Below, piece after piece: positions 29,853 to 39,149 of a DNA stretch of 64,000 nucleotides. Below the pieces are notes generated by a model, which had not been told where the DNA came from, searched no databases, and worked only from the letters and a program-made list of their open reading frames with translations. Position 1 is the first letter of the stretch, and each line of letters starts with the position of its first letter. The DNA is from Christensenella sp. (lineage in GTDB: Bacteria; Bacillota; Clostridia; Christensenellales; CAG-917). Made by a program: the position numbers and the translations under genes. The stretch is from positions 744,001 through 808,000 of the forward strand of contig CP091723.1 in NCBI GenBank assembly GCA_022009775.1, read 5' to 3'.

Positions 29853-30751
29853 ATGTCTTTGCTTGACGAAAAACTCGAAACTTTTATCACTGTGTGCGAA
29901 GTGAAAAATTTCACAAAGGCCGGTGAAATTCTCGGACTTACCCAACCTGCCGTGTCTCAACACATCAAAAAACTGGAAGAAGAACTCGGAACACAGGTAT
30001 TTTTGCGCAAAAAGGGGAAATCGTGCTCTCGCAAGAAGGAGAAATCGCACTTTTGTATGCAAAAAGAATGCATGCTCTTCAAGATAAAATGCGCGATAAA
30101 ATCAAAAACGCAAAAGCGAATATCCGAAAAATCAGAATAGGCATAACCCACACGCAAGAGAGCGGATATATGATTGAAGCATTGTCGAAAATCGCACTCG
30201 GCGACGATAACATAAACATAACTTTTATTACTGACACGATAAAAAATCTTTATGTTATGCTTGAAAATTTTGAACTCGATATACTGATTATCGAAGAGAA
30301 ACCGACAAATCCCGACTTCAACTTCATGGTGATCGACACTGACATGCTCATGTGCATGGTGTCAAGTCAAAACCCCATCGCACAAAAACCCGCAATCACG
30401 CTGAACGACCTGAAAAAACAACATCTTATTTTGCGCCTACCCACTTCCGCAACGCGCGAAAAATTTGCAAACTCGCTCGAAGCAATCGGAGAGTCTATCG
30501 ACAATTTCGACGTAATCATCGAAGTTGACAGTATTTCTACGATAAAAAATCTAGTCAAAAAAGACGTGGGCGTATCCATTCTCTCAAAAAGCGCATGCAT
30601 GAAAGAGTTGCGCAAAAAATCGTTGGTTGCTTTGCCGATAGAAAACCTGAGCATGACGCGCGAGACCACAATCGTGTATCACAAGACCTTCAATCACGTC
30701 GAAATAATAGAAAGAATTGCCACCGCATATCAGGAAATCGCAAAACAATAA
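29853..30751 (+). CDS. LysR-family transcription regulator, frameshifted
   Basis: About 300 residues. The N-terminal winged helix-turn-helix reads LETFITVCEVKNFTKAGEIL then LTQPAVSQHIKKLEEELG, the LysR signature. The substrate-binding domain continues RIGITHTQESGYMIEAL, FELDILIIEEK and KDVGVSILSKSACMKEL. A four-G run (30014-30017) is one G short; with five G the frame continues KKGEIVLSQEGEIALLYAKR. The ligand is unknown. The divergent antiporter gene and the inverted repeat between them suggest it regulates cation/proton exchange. Start follows AAGGAGATTTTATT. Confidence 0.9.
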
Positions 30752-30795
30752 ACCGCTAAAAACGAACAATCGTTCGGTAATGTCGAAAAGTCATA

Positions 30796-30824
30796 TTGAC
30801 GAGGGGAATATTTGATAATATAAT
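30796..30824 (+). promoter_or_regulatory. Promoter of the M28 peptidase gene
   Basis: TTGACG (30796-30801), 17-base spacer, TATAAT (30819-30824). Confidence 0.6.
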
Positions 30825-30877
30825 TTGATTGTATAGGTGTTTTCAATATAAAACGCCGAAAAAACAGGGGTGAAGAG

Positions 30878-32101
30878 ATGAAACTTGACAAACTCAAACA
30901 AAACAAAGGACAAAGCGCGAACTTTATGTTCGGCTTTATCGGCGACGTCATCAAAAAATTCGGGAAACGCGACTGTGGCAGTCAGGGCGAAAGAGACGCC
31001 GTCAATTATATGGCACAAACGGCAAAACCGTACGCCGACAGCGTGACGACCGAACCGTATTACGCAAACACACTTGCGTTCATGGGCTGGATATACATAA
31101 CGGTTACGCTCATTCTTGCAGCGTTCGTCGTGGCGTTTTTCGCACCGCTCGCGTCTATCGTCTTAATCTTAATCGGCATGTCTCTCATGATTCTCGAATT
31201 CGTTCTATATCGCAAAGTCGTAGATTTCCTTTTCCCGAAACGCGAATCTCTCAACATGACGGCAATCAAGAAACCGATAGGCGAAGTGAAACGTCGCGTT
31301 CTCATCAGCGGACACGCCGATGCGGCGTACGAGTGGACGCTCAATTACAGAATAAACGGAAAAGCGTTTATTGCGCACTTCCTTATCTCCGTCATCGGCA
31401 TACTTTATTTTACGGCAGTTGCCGTTGCCGAATGTGTGATAACGGGCATGTTTGCAAGTCCTTTGGGCAACACTTCACTGCTCATCGCGCTTTGCGTGAG
31501 CGGCGTTTTCGTCCCGTTTTGGATTCTTATGTATATTCTTTTCAATCCGAAAGTGGTCGTTGACGGCGCAACCGACAACCTTACGGGCTGCGCAATGGGG
31601 CTTGCATTTCTGAAAGCACTCAAAGACAACGGCGTCGATTTCGAGCACACCGAAGTCGGTTGCATTTGCGCAGGCGGCGAAGAAGCGGGACTACGCGGAG
31701 CGAAAGCGTGGGTAAAAGCACACAAGAACAATTTTAAAGACTGTCCAACAACCATACTCTGTCTCGATACGTTGCGAGAAGAAGATCACATGCTCGTAAA
31801 CTACAAAGACATGAACGGTCTTATAAAATGCGACTCCGAAGCAACGGAGTTATGGCTTGATGCCTGCAAGCAAGAAGGCGTCACTTGCAAAAAAGGCAGC
31901 GTGGCACTCGGCGCAACGGACGCCGCCGCATACACCGAAGGTGGATTCAACAGCGTGTGCGTGACCGCAATGAACTTCAACTTGCCGAGATATTATCACA
32001 CGAGACTGGACGTCGCCGAAGACGTAAACAAAGAATGTCTCGAAAAAACTTTTGCGGTGCTTTGCGACTTCGTCGAAAAGATAGACGATATGGCAAAATA
32101 A
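30878..32101 (+). CDS. Membrane-anchored M28 zinc peptidase
   Basis: A 407-residue M28-family metallopeptidase interrupted by membrane helices. Two helices (about residues 65-110) and two more (about 168-225) flank a segment that includes RVLISGHADAAYEW, with the first zinc His. The catalytic region follows: VDGATDNLTGCAMGLAF (metal Asp), CICAGGEEAGLRGAKAW (catalytic Glu pair), ILCLDTLREED and the C-terminal LPRYYHTRLDVAED with the last metal His. All ligands look intact. Substrate unknown; the family contains aminopeptidases. It has its own promoter and terminator. Confidence 0.88.
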   Translation: MKLDKLKQNKGQSANFMFGFIGDVIKKFGKRDCGSQGERDAVNYMAQTAKPYADSVTTEPYYANTLAFMGWIYITVTLILAAFVVAFFAPLASIVLILIGMSLMILEFVLYRKVVDFLFPKRESLNMTAIKKPIGEVKRRVLISGHADAAYEWTLNYRINGKAFIAHFLISVIGILYFTAVAVAECVITGMFASPLGNTSLLIALCVSGVFVPFWILMYILFNPKVVVDGATDNLTGCAMGLAFLKALKDNGVDFEHTEVGCICAGGEEAGLRGAKAWVKAHKNNFKDCPTTILCLDTLREEDHMLVNYKDMNGLIKCDSEATELWLDACKQEGVTCKKGSVALGATDAAAYTEGGFNSVCVTAMNFNLPRYYHTRLDVAEDVNKECLEKTFAVLCDFVEKIDDMAK

Positions 32102-32104
32102 CGA

Positions 32105-32163
32105 TTTCAACGCAAAACCGCTTTTATCATGTCAAAATGCCATGATAAAACGCGGTTTTTCGA
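32105..32163 (+). terminator. Hairpin terminator after the M28 gene
   Basis: AAAACCGC and TTTATCATG pair with CATGATAAA and CGCGGTTTTT, leaving a nine-base loop. Confidence 0.75.
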
Positions 32164-32222
32164 ACAACGAAAAATATTTGCGCTTCGGCGTTCATATAAT
32201 ATAAGGAATAAGGAGAAAAATT

Positions 32223-33365
32223 ATGGGAGAATATTCAAAGTATATCGACCAAAAACGAAGAGCCGTCCCCACCCCTAAAAGCATGGTTGACGAGAAAGGA
32301 ATTTGCGCTTTCGGCACGTTTGACAAAGAGTTTGAACAAATGGACCTTGTGAAACTCAAAAAGCCGACGCACGCGCCCCAATGCATGAACCGTCTCAAAC
32401 TTACCCTTTGGGAAGCGACGGAAGTCCATCTGGAAAACGGCGTTCTTCTTGCCGTCGTTTGCGATATGGGAATCTTCGGCAAAACGCTGAACGTCTTCTA
32501 CGACAAACGCACGGGCAAAGTGTATTGCTGGGACACCAATCTCAAATCCAAAGACACCGTCATCGCACCGAATCTCATCAACGGCTCGATTGCGGAAGGC
32601 GAGACGCCCGTCTCTCACGTCAAATACGTCAACAACTTCCAAGACGGAAAATGCGACCTTTCGGGCAAGCACTCCGGCAAATGCCTTATCACCGTCCCGA
32701 ACAAAGATAAGACCATCGTCAAGGCAATAAAAGAAAACTACGGCGAAGCGACGATCGAATACGACTTTAAGCTCACCCGCCTTTCAAAGCCTTGCGTGGC
32801 AAGTATCCCCTTCGGCAAAAATCGTCCCCTTTACAGCCAAAAGGACTTCTTCAAAGCGGAAGGCAGACTCGTGATCAACGGCGAAGAAATGCTCACCGAC
32901 GCAAACAGCACCGCAATCGTCGACGACCACCGCGGATTCTATCCCCGTCGCGCGCACTACGACTGGGTTACGACAATGGGCAAATGCAACGTCGGCGGCG
33001 AAGAAAAATGGCTCGCTTTCAACCTTACGAGAAATCAGTCTATCGACCAAGAAAAATACAACGAAAACATCCTTTGGCTCGAAGGCGAAACGAGCATTCT
33101 TCCGCCCGTCAAATTCACCCGCTCCCCAGAAAGTAAAGACTTCTGCGACCACTCGACCTGGATAATCAAAGACGAACACGATATGGTCAATCTCAAATTC
33201 AGCGTTCGCAACATGAACCCGATGATTATGCACGCGCTCGTCGTCAACATCGACTACTACGTCGCGTTCGGCACGCTCGAAGGTTATATCCGCGACGAAG
33301 ACGGCAACAAATACGTGCTTGACGGAATGATGGGCATGGGCGAAGACAAAACCTTGCTGCTGTGA
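32223..33365 (+). CDS. DUF2804 family protein
   Basis: A 380-residue cytoplasmic protein of the DUF2804 family, beta-sandwich-like and without known catalytic function. Recognisable segments are AVVCDMGIFGKTLNVFYD, the ATIEYDFK strand, VDDHRGFYPRRAHYDWVT and WLAFNLTRNQSIDQEKYNEN, which are the conserved core. Start after AAGGAGAAAAATT. It is monocistronic, with a strong terminator downstream. No signal peptide or helix was found. Confidence 0.85.
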   Translation: MGEYSKYIDQKRRAVPTPKSMVDEKGICAFGTFDKEFEQMDLVKLKKPTHAPQCMNRLKLTLWEATEVHLENGVLLAVVCDMGIFGKTLNVFYDKRTGKVYCWDTNLKSKDTVIAPNLINGSIAEGETPVSHVKYVNNFQDGKCDLSGKHSGKCLITVPNKDKTIVKAIKENYGEATIEYDFKLTRLSKPCVASIPFGKNRPLYSQKDFFKAEGRLVINGEEMLTDANSTAIVDDHRGFYPRRAHYDWVTTMGKCNVGGEEKWLAFNLTRNQSIDQEKYNENILWLEGETSILPPVKFTRSPESKDFCDHSTWIIKDEHDMVNLKFSVRNMNPMIMHALVVNIDYYVAFGTLEGYIRDEDGNKYVLDGMMGMGEDKTLLL

Positions 33366-33484
33366 TACGCCGCCCCGATGCCCGATAAAAAACCTATAAT
33401 AATTTTGATATAATACCATTATATTTTATAACATAATATCGAATATCCGAATTTAAGCGATTGCCCGCTCGTTCGGCAAAACAC

Positions 33485-33526
33485 AAAAAGCACCCCCACC
33501 GGCTTAGCAGGTGGGGGGTGCTTTTC
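33485..33526. terminator. Strong terminator between convergent genes
   Basis: AAAAAGCACCCCCACC / GGTGGGGGGTGCTTTT with a nine-base loop. Confidence 0.88.
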
Positions 33527-33597
33527 TCGTTATTTGTTCTTCGCGACGTTATCGCCGTTTTATATACTCGTTTTCGACATATAAAACACGTATTTCG

Positions 33598-34731
33598 TCA
33601 TTTCTTATCGTCATAGGTTTCGAGAAAACTGTGTTTCACTCCGTCTTTTTTATATGCGATGACCGTTTCCAGATGCACGTTTTCCACACTTCTGAATATA
33701 CATTTCTCAACGTCGGGATTGCTCTTTTTCAGTTCGCGAATGAGTTCTTTCGTCTCCTGTCGCTTGCTGTGATTTTGTCCGTTGTTGCAAGACGTGCACG
33801 TGTCGGTAAACTTGCAAGCGCATTGTATGAAATGCAAATCGTTGTAATCTCTCCACGCTTTTATGTCGTCTTCGCGCACGAGATAAAGGGGGCGTATGAG
33901 TTGCATTCCTTCAAAGTTCGTACTGTGAAGTTTCGGCATCATAGTCTGTATCTGCGCGCCGTGCAACATCCCCATGAGTATTGTCTCGATGACGTCGTCG
34001 TAATGATGTCCGAGCGCAATTTTGTTGCAGCCGAGTTGCTTTGCGAAGTTGTACAGATATCCGCGTCTCATCCTTGCACAAAGATAGCACGGCGACTTGT
34101 CAACGTTGTATACGCTCTCGAAAATGTTCGTCTCGAATACGGTTATCGGCACGTTGAGTCGGCGAGCGTTTTCCTCGATTATACGGCGATTTTCCGGCGC
34201 ATATCCCGGGTCCATAACGAGATATTTGACGTCAAAATTCACGTTGCTGTGACGTTTGAGTTCTTGAAAACATTTTGCCATGAGCATGGAATCTTTTCCG
34301 CCCGATATGCACACCGCAATAGTGTCTCCGTCATGAATAAGGTCGTATTCTTTTATTGCTTTGATAAATTTGCCGAATATATCGGACTTGAATTTTTTAC
34401 GCAAACTCTGCTCGACTTTGGCACAGAAATCGTCGTCCACCTGCTTTTGCATCTGCCGTCTCAGCCACGCAAAATATCCGTCTTCGAGACTGTATGCGTC
34501 GTATCCTTGCTCGCATAACCATTCAACGACGTCCACACTCAAAATTCCCTTCGCACAATACACGACGATTTTTTTCGACTTATCCGCAGGCGGATTTTCT
34601 CGCAGTTCTTCTTCCGTGACGCTGACGGAATCGGGTATAAAACCGTACGCCCTGTCTGTCTCGGGGCGCATATCGAAAAGAACGTATTCGTCATTACTTA
34701 ATTTTTCGAGTTGTTCGATGTTTATCTGCAT
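33598..34731 (-). CDS. Rhodanese-TtcA-like tRNA thiolation fusion protein
   Basis: About 377 residues. Residues about 1-90 form a rhodanese domain (YVLFDMRPETDRAYG, sulphur-carrying Cys in VVYCAKGILSVD). The rest is a PP-loop ATPase of the TtcA/TtuA group: AVCISGGKDSMLMAKC, the CYLCARMRRG and CACKFTDTCTSC cysteines expected for an Fe-S cluster, and ALGHHYDDVIETIL. Such enzymes insert sulphur into tRNA; the fused rhodanese would supply it. Target base is not provable here. I start at the ATG at 34731, one base after the stop of the DUF3592-like gene, so the two are coupled. Confidence 0.86.
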   Translation of the reverse strand: MQINIEQLEKLSNDEYVLFDMRPETDRAYGFIPDSVSVTEEELRENPPADKSKKIVVYCAKGILSVDVVEWLCEQGYDAYSLEDGYFAWLRRQMQKQVDDDFCAKVEQSLRKKFKSDIFGKFIKAIKEYDLIHDGDTIAVCISGGKDSMLMAKCFQELKRHSNVNFDVKYLVMDPGYAPENRRIIEENARRLNVPITVFETNIFESVYNVDKSPCYLCARMRRGYLYNFAKQLGCNKIALGHHYDDVIETILMGMLHGAQIQTMMPKLHSTNFEGMQLIRPLYLVREDDIKAWRDYNDLHFIQCACKFTDTCTSCNNGQNHSKRQETKELIRELKKSNPDVEKCIFRSVENVHLETVIAYKKDGVKHSFLETYDDKK

Positions 34732-34732
34732 A

Positions 34733-35476
34733 TCAATTGCTTGTCTGATTTTGTGAATCGTCGGTATATCTTGCGCTTTGTTTTTCCAGGTATCCTTCGG
34801 TGTCGATGATATATTTTTTCGGGTTGTTCGCACTGACGTACACGTCTATGTCGTCACCCACCACGTATTCGTCGCCTATGTCCAAAAGCACCTTTTGGCT
34901 ATACTCGTTTCTGTCGCTGCCCATGCACTCGACCACCGCGATCGTCTTGTTGTAAAGGCGCGTATTTCTGCGCTTCACCTGCATGATCCTTGCCACGATA
35001 TGCGTGCCTTCTTCGGTGTATCTGTCGAGCTTGGCTTCTCTGACTCTCACCACAATGTACGGCACGAAAAACACAATCGCCATAATCGCCGCCGCCACTA
35101 TGCACGCTATGCCCGGCAAATAATTGAACCGCGCGCTGTGAAATTTGTTCGGATCATTCGGCATATAATACACCGTCGTTTTGCCACCGGTGCGCATGCT
35201 CGTGTCATAGGTATCCAACTCTCCGCCATACTTCGTGCCATCCACCCAAAACTCCACGTTGACCTTGTAGCTTGTCTCGCCGTTTGACGAATTGCCGATC
35301 ACGATGCTTGTTATCTCCGCTTCGGTTTTCACGCCCTTGCGCGCGTACTCGGACGCACCCATCAACACGTACACGCCCACCGCCAACATAATGACCGCCA
35401 TAACCATAAGCACAATATTCGACGCCAATTTTTTGTTTTTCACCTTGTCTGATTCCTTATGTTGAGTAATTTTCAA
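34733..35476 (-). CDS. DUF3592-like membrane protein
   Basis: A 247-residue protein with one helix near the N-terminus (about 18-43), a beta-rich domain (AEITSIVIGNSSNGETSYKV, KTTVYYMPNDPNKFHSAR), a second helix (about 122-145) and a second, related beta domain (THIVARIMQVKRRNTR, DVYVSANNPKKYIID). The YYMPNDPNKF and VSANNPKKYI motifs are duplicated and typical of DUF3592. Function unknown. Upstream gene of the rhodanese-TtcA pair. Confidence 0.8.
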   Translation of the reverse strand: MKITQHKESDKVKNKKLASNIVLMVMAVIMLAVGVYVLMGASEYARKGVKTEAEITSIVIGNSSNGETSYKVNVEFWVDGTKYGGELDTYDTSMRTGGKTTVYYMPNDPNKFHSARFNYLPGIACIVAAAIMAIVFFVPYIVVRVREAKLDRYTEEGTHIVARIMQVKRRNTRLYNKTIAVVECMGSDRNEYSQKVLLDIGDEYVVGDDIDVYVSANNPKKYIIDTEGYLEKQSARYTDDSQNQTSN

Positions 35477-35484
35477 AATACCGC

Positions 35485-35512
35485 AATAACTTCAATACCA
35501 AAATAATACCAA
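35485..35512 (+). repeat. Integrase arm-type repeat, left copy
   Basis: ATAACTTCAATACCAAAATAATACC and flanks match 38323-38350 at all but one or two bases. TAATACCA direct repeats recur at every proposed attachment region of the island, as expected for arm sites of a tyrosine recombinase. It may mark the left boundary of the element that carries the surface protein. Confidence 0.5.
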
Positions 35513-35560
35513 ACCAACACCATTTTTTCAAGCACGATTTCAAAAATTTTTAGCAAATAT

Positions 35561-35597
35561 GAAAGAGAGTCTGACCGTAGTCAAACTCTCTTTTTTG
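35561..35597. terminator. Terminator flanking the surface-protein gene
   Basis: AAAGAGAGTCTGAC / GTCAAACTCTCTTTTTT with a four-base loop. Confidence 0.75.
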
Positions 35598-35627
35598 CTG
35601 TTGTTTAGATTTGCTTAATCCTGCAAA

Positions 35628-37509
35628 TTATTTCCTTTTGGTGAACAATGATTTGATTTTTGCTCCGAGAGTTTTGAAGAAGTTTCCCATTGCCGTAAAG
35701 CCTTTCTTCAAAGCAATGCCCAAGTCTGCAAACGTCTTTTTTCTTGACAGCGAACCAGAAGATTGCAAATCCGCCGATTCCTGCGACCGCTACCGAACCG
35801 ATTACAATACCCGCAATTTGTCCGCCCGAAAGTCCGTCCTTTTTAGCAGGTGGGGTGATTTCGCCACCGCCCGAAGGCATATCGTCATATACAGCCGTAA
35901 GGGTTGTTTCGCCGTTTACGGTAAAGGTATAACTCTTGTTTGTGCTGACGATTTTTCCGCTTTCGTCCTTCCAGCCTTTGAACACTTTGCCGTCTTTATC
36001 CTCTGCCGTTACGGTTACGCTTTCGCCGTGTACATAGAATTTGCTTTCGCCGTTTATTACCACGTTATGCGTGCCGATTTTGGCAATTCTAAGGTCGGTG
36101 ATTTCGTTCCCGTCTTTATCAAAGTGCTTTCCGCAAACCGAGCAATCTTTATGTTCTTTCACGCCAAATTCTGTGGTTGTTGCAGGCACTTCGGGTATCA
36201 ACTTACCGTAGGTATGGTTGTTTGTGGTGGGGATAGTCAAGTCCGCAATCTCTTTTCGGGTTATGGGATCGCAATTCTTTCCGCACAAATTGCAATCTCT
36301 ATGCGCCTTTACACCGGTATCTTTGCAAGTTGCAGGAACTTCTGCAACCAAATCACCCAATTCGTGACCGTCCGGATTGACAGGAATAACAAAATCGGTA
36401 ATTACCGTATTGCTTGCGTCGTAATCCTTGTTGCAGATGCTGCAATGCTTGTATCCTTTTTGCCCGGGGCTTGACAAGTTGCGTACTGTTCTTCTACCCA
36501 AAAACCAAAACTATGCCCGTAGTATGGGCTGATGGGAGTTTTCAACGCTTCTTCGGTTGTTTCGTTTTTGTCCGCGTCAAAGTATTTTCCGCACACTGTG
36601 CATTTGTAGTGTGCTTTCATACCGCCTGCGATACAAGTTGCGGGTTGTTCTTCAATAAGCGTGCCAAATGTATGAACGCCGGTTGCGGGGATAATCAACG
36701 CTGCTTCGGTTGTTTCTTTTTTGCTTTCGTCAAAGTATTTTCCGCAATCCGAGCAATAATAATGCGCTTTCATACCGTCAGCAATACAAGTTGCGGGGGT
36801 TTCTTCAATAAGCGTGCCCAGATTATGGCTTATGGCAATGGTAACGGTTACGTCAGCGCTTGCCAGATAGTTTTCGTTTTCCGCGTATCTTATTTGGTAT
36901 TCGCCTGCCGCAAGCCCTGTAATCTTACTTGACGTGCACTTTGTATAATCCGCGTCGCCGACTTTTCTGTATTCCATCGCGATGGTAACGCCGTCGATTG
37001 TGCCGCTGCCGTCCCTGCACGAAATCGGGTTGGCGATAAGTCCGACGGGAACGTCTGATCGCGCGGCCTTGTTAATCACGAATTCTTTGGTGAAACTGCC
37101 CTCGTACGCGCCCTTACCCGTGACGGTAACAATGTAAGTACCGGCGCCAACGGGTTTGCCGCTAAAATCGAGCATGTCGATCGAGCCCGCTTTTACCGCA
37201 TAACTTACTTCGAAGTCGGTACCCCTGACAAGCGTTCCGCCAAAGGTCGGCTCTTGCGCCGCGTCGTTGAACACTTTTACAAGGTCGGTAACAGGCACAA
37301 GTTCGTCGGTTATTGCCACCGTGGTCGTTTTTTCAACCTTATAGTTAGAGGTTGCGGTAATCGTGCACCGGTATGTGCAGGTCTGTCTCTTCTGCGCGCG
37401 CAGTGTTCGCAGGGCTTGCAATCGCTATGCCAAGCATAAGGACAAGGCACATTGTAAGACCAAGTACAAGCATAAGTATCTTAGATTTATTCGCCTTTGT
37501 GTGTGTCAT
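35628..37509 (-). CDS. Cys-rich repeat surface protein, three frameshifts
   Basis: A cell-surface protein of about 625 residues that must be assembled from several frames. It starts at 37509 after AAAGGAGATAATATT with a signal peptide ending about ASPANTARAEE. A Ig/MBG-like region follows (YIVTVTGKGAYEGSFTKEF), then five repeats of about 50 residues on the pattern ATC...GMKAHY.C..CGKYFD, each with four cysteines, then a GWKDESGK beta domain and a C-terminal membrane helix with basic tail. Breaks: near 37375-37400 (signal to body), at the G run 36466-36469 (one short) and at the T run 35737-35742 (one long); corrected, the tail ends TLGAKIKSLFTKRK. Role unknown; anchored by its C-terminal helix rather than sortase. 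Confidence 0.75.
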
Positions 37510-37613
37510 AATATTATCTCCTTTTAATTTTTACGGGGATATGTTCTGTGTCACTGCTGCGACTTAAAACCTTCGTAAAAATCGTTGTGCTTTTCCCCTT
37601 ATAAAAGCAAAAT

Positions 37614-37649
37614 CGCACCGCCAATAGGTTTAGCCTATGCAGCGATGCG
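37614..37649 (-). ncRNA. Nested hairpin in the surface-protein leader
   Basis: On the minus strand the 140-base leader contains a nested hairpin: outer CGCA / TGCG and inner ATAGG-CTAAA-CCTAT. It does not match the c-di-GMP-I consensus I know. It may be a regulatory leader or simply an upstream terminator. The rest of 37510-37930 holds no gene. Confidence 0.35.
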
Positions 37650-37934
37650 GTCAAATTCTGTTACTCATACTCAAATTATAGGCAGACTTTCTCGTCTTCG
37701 ATTGCCTTGTGTATGTCATCCTTGTCAACTCCTTTTGCCTGTATTTCGCATTTTTTTTGCAGGTTATTCGGCGTTAAAAGTTCCGCGTATCAATATATGA
37801 TACGTTTTATTTTTTATATAATATCATATTTTTAGCAAAAAATCAAGCCCGTTTGCCACACCTTTGTGTGAAATTACAAAAATTCAAACGTGTGATTCAA
37901 ACCATATTTTATTGCTTTCTGTCGTGGCTGTTGT

Positions 37935-38037
37935 ATGGGGCATAGCGATTCGACGGTAACGCTCGAAGTTTACAGCCACTTTATCCCCGGACACGCAAGA
38001 AAAAGCGGTGTTTGCCCTTAATAACCTTACAAAATAG
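37935..38037 (+). pseudogene. Tyrosine recombinase remnant 1 (C-terminal 34 residues)
   Basis: MGHSDSTVTLEVYSHFIP, the last catalytic box of a tyrosine integrase with its His and nucleophile Tyr. A C run (37985-37988) is one too long; corrected, it ends DTQEKAVFALNNLTK. No upstream integrase sequence precedes the ATG, so this is a 3' fragment. Remnant 2 at 43262 is nearly identical in this box. Confidence 0.75.
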
Positions 38038-38124
38038 GCTTAAAAAGAAATCGGTATTAAATCGGTATTAACGATTATGGAGTTTTTTCTAAAACTTAAA
38101 ATCAATATATGGGCGTAAAAATAG

Positions 38125-38153
38125 AAAAAACCACAATATCTTGTGGTTTTTTG
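38125..38153 (+). terminator. Terminator between integrase remnant 1 and tRNA half
   Basis: AAAAAACCACAA / TTGTGGTTTTTT, six-base loop. Confidence 0.85.
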
Positions 38154-38195
38154 GCGTCCGTGATTGAGTCGAACCAACGGCGTTTCGCTTAGGAG
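38152..38195 (-). tRNA. tRNA-Arg(CCU) 3' half
   Basis: Contains the anticodon loop CTCCTAA, stem strand GCGAA, T-loop TTCGACT, acceptor strand CACGGAC, discriminator G and encoded CCA. It pairs perfectly with the 5' half at 46932-46972: GTCCGTG with CACGGAC and TTCGC with GCGAA. The T stem would be regular if one more C followed ACT. Upstream of the loop the sequence is foreign (AAGACGAA), so this is an attachment-site half, not a gene. Confidence 0.8.
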
Positions 38196-38285
38196 TTCGT
38201 CTTGCCTTGCAAAATATCGCTAAAAACAGCAAATTTCTTGCATTTTGTAGTGTTTTAAGCAATATTTTGCGTTCAAATCGCTTAT

Positions 38286-38361
38286 TTTTTGGTATTATTT
38301 GAGAAAATTTTCATATCTTCAAATAACTTTAATACCAAAATAATACCAATTTAATACCAGT
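38286..38361 (+). repeat. Integrase arm-type repeats, island left end
   Basis: GGTATTATTT (inverted) plus CTTTAATACC, AAAATAATACC and ATTTAATACC in direct orientation. The region 38200-38285 also has an inverted pair GCAAAATATCGCTAAAAAC / GTTTTAAGCAATATTTTGC. This fits arm and core sites of a tyrosine-recombinase attachment region. Confidence 0.6.
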
Positions 38362-38468
38362 TTGCGTCATCGCATATCTATTTCAGAGCTTTCATCGCAG
38401 TATATCTAAACACTGATAGTTATAAATCAAGTAATACTGTGATAGGTCAATATACACTATATATTTGT

Positions 38469-39149
38469 TTAGATAAACTTGTCTTTTATTGAACTTGGCA
38501 AATACTCTGCAAGAGTCAACACTAACTCATATACTTTTGTTGCAGGAGCAGATTTTGAGGGTGTGCAACCCGAGAAACTCTCCATACGTTTTTTTGCCCA
38601 AGTTATTGCCTGCTTTGGATTACCATATTTCAACAAGATATCAAATAATTCCTTGTTGTTTTTTTTGTATTTATCTAATCCAATATTGGAAAATTTATCA
38701 TTTAAATGCTTTATATAGTCGGTCCTATGATTATTTGCTATGTAATAATCAAAATGTAATATGAACCAATATTCTACGCATTGATTAGACCAAGCAGCAT
38801 AGTATTTATTTTTATCTTTTTCACGCAAACTTGTCAACTTTTGTTCTGCTGAATTAAAGTCGTCTTCAGGGAAGTCATCTTTATCATAGACACACCATAT
38901 ACTTGCTCCTTTTATATTGTTTTTCTCCGCGTATTCTTGAGCATCGTTAACCACGCATAACGTACTTTTGCCAACGCCGATAGGGGCAACAGAAACGCTA
39001 TTTTTATAGATGGGATTCTTTCTGATCGCATTTGCGAATTCTTGAAAGTATTGTGGTTCTGTTTTTTCTCCTTCGCAAAAAATGTAAATCTGTTCAGCAG
39101 GTTTATAACAATCAATATTGCGAGGTCTTTTCCTGTTTTGAGAAGTCAT
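38469..39149 (-). CDS. RloB-like TOPRIM protein (AbiLii-type)
   Basis: A 226-residue RloB-family protein. RloB domains are TOPRIM-like and are partners of ABC-type ATPases in AbiL abortive-infection systems. Seen: IFCEGEKTEPQYFQEF (the TOPRIM Glu strand), WCVYDKDDF (the acidic DxD strand) and NQCVEYWFILHFD, the family's hallmark. The ATG follows the ATPase stop with no gap (TAAATG), so expression is coupled. AT-rich coding sequence unlike the host genes indicates transfer. The nuclease activity is inferred from the fold. Confidence 0.88.
   Translation of the reverse strand: MTSQNRKRPRNIDCYKPAEQIYIFCEGEKTEPQYFQEFANAIRKNPIYKNSVSVAPIGVGKSTLCVVNDAQEYAEKNNIKGASIWCVYDKDDFPEDDFNSAEQKLTSLREKDKNKYYAAWSNQCVEYWFILHFDYYIANNHRTDYIKHLNDKFSNIGLDKYKKNNKELFDILLKYGNPKQAITWAKKRMESFSGCTPSKSAPATKVYELVLTLAEYLPSSIKDKFI

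Noticed and set aside
37560..37930. c-di-GMP riboswitch before the surface protein
   Set aside because: The hairpin lacks the conserved GEMM-I bases I know; kept only as an unassigned leader hairpin.
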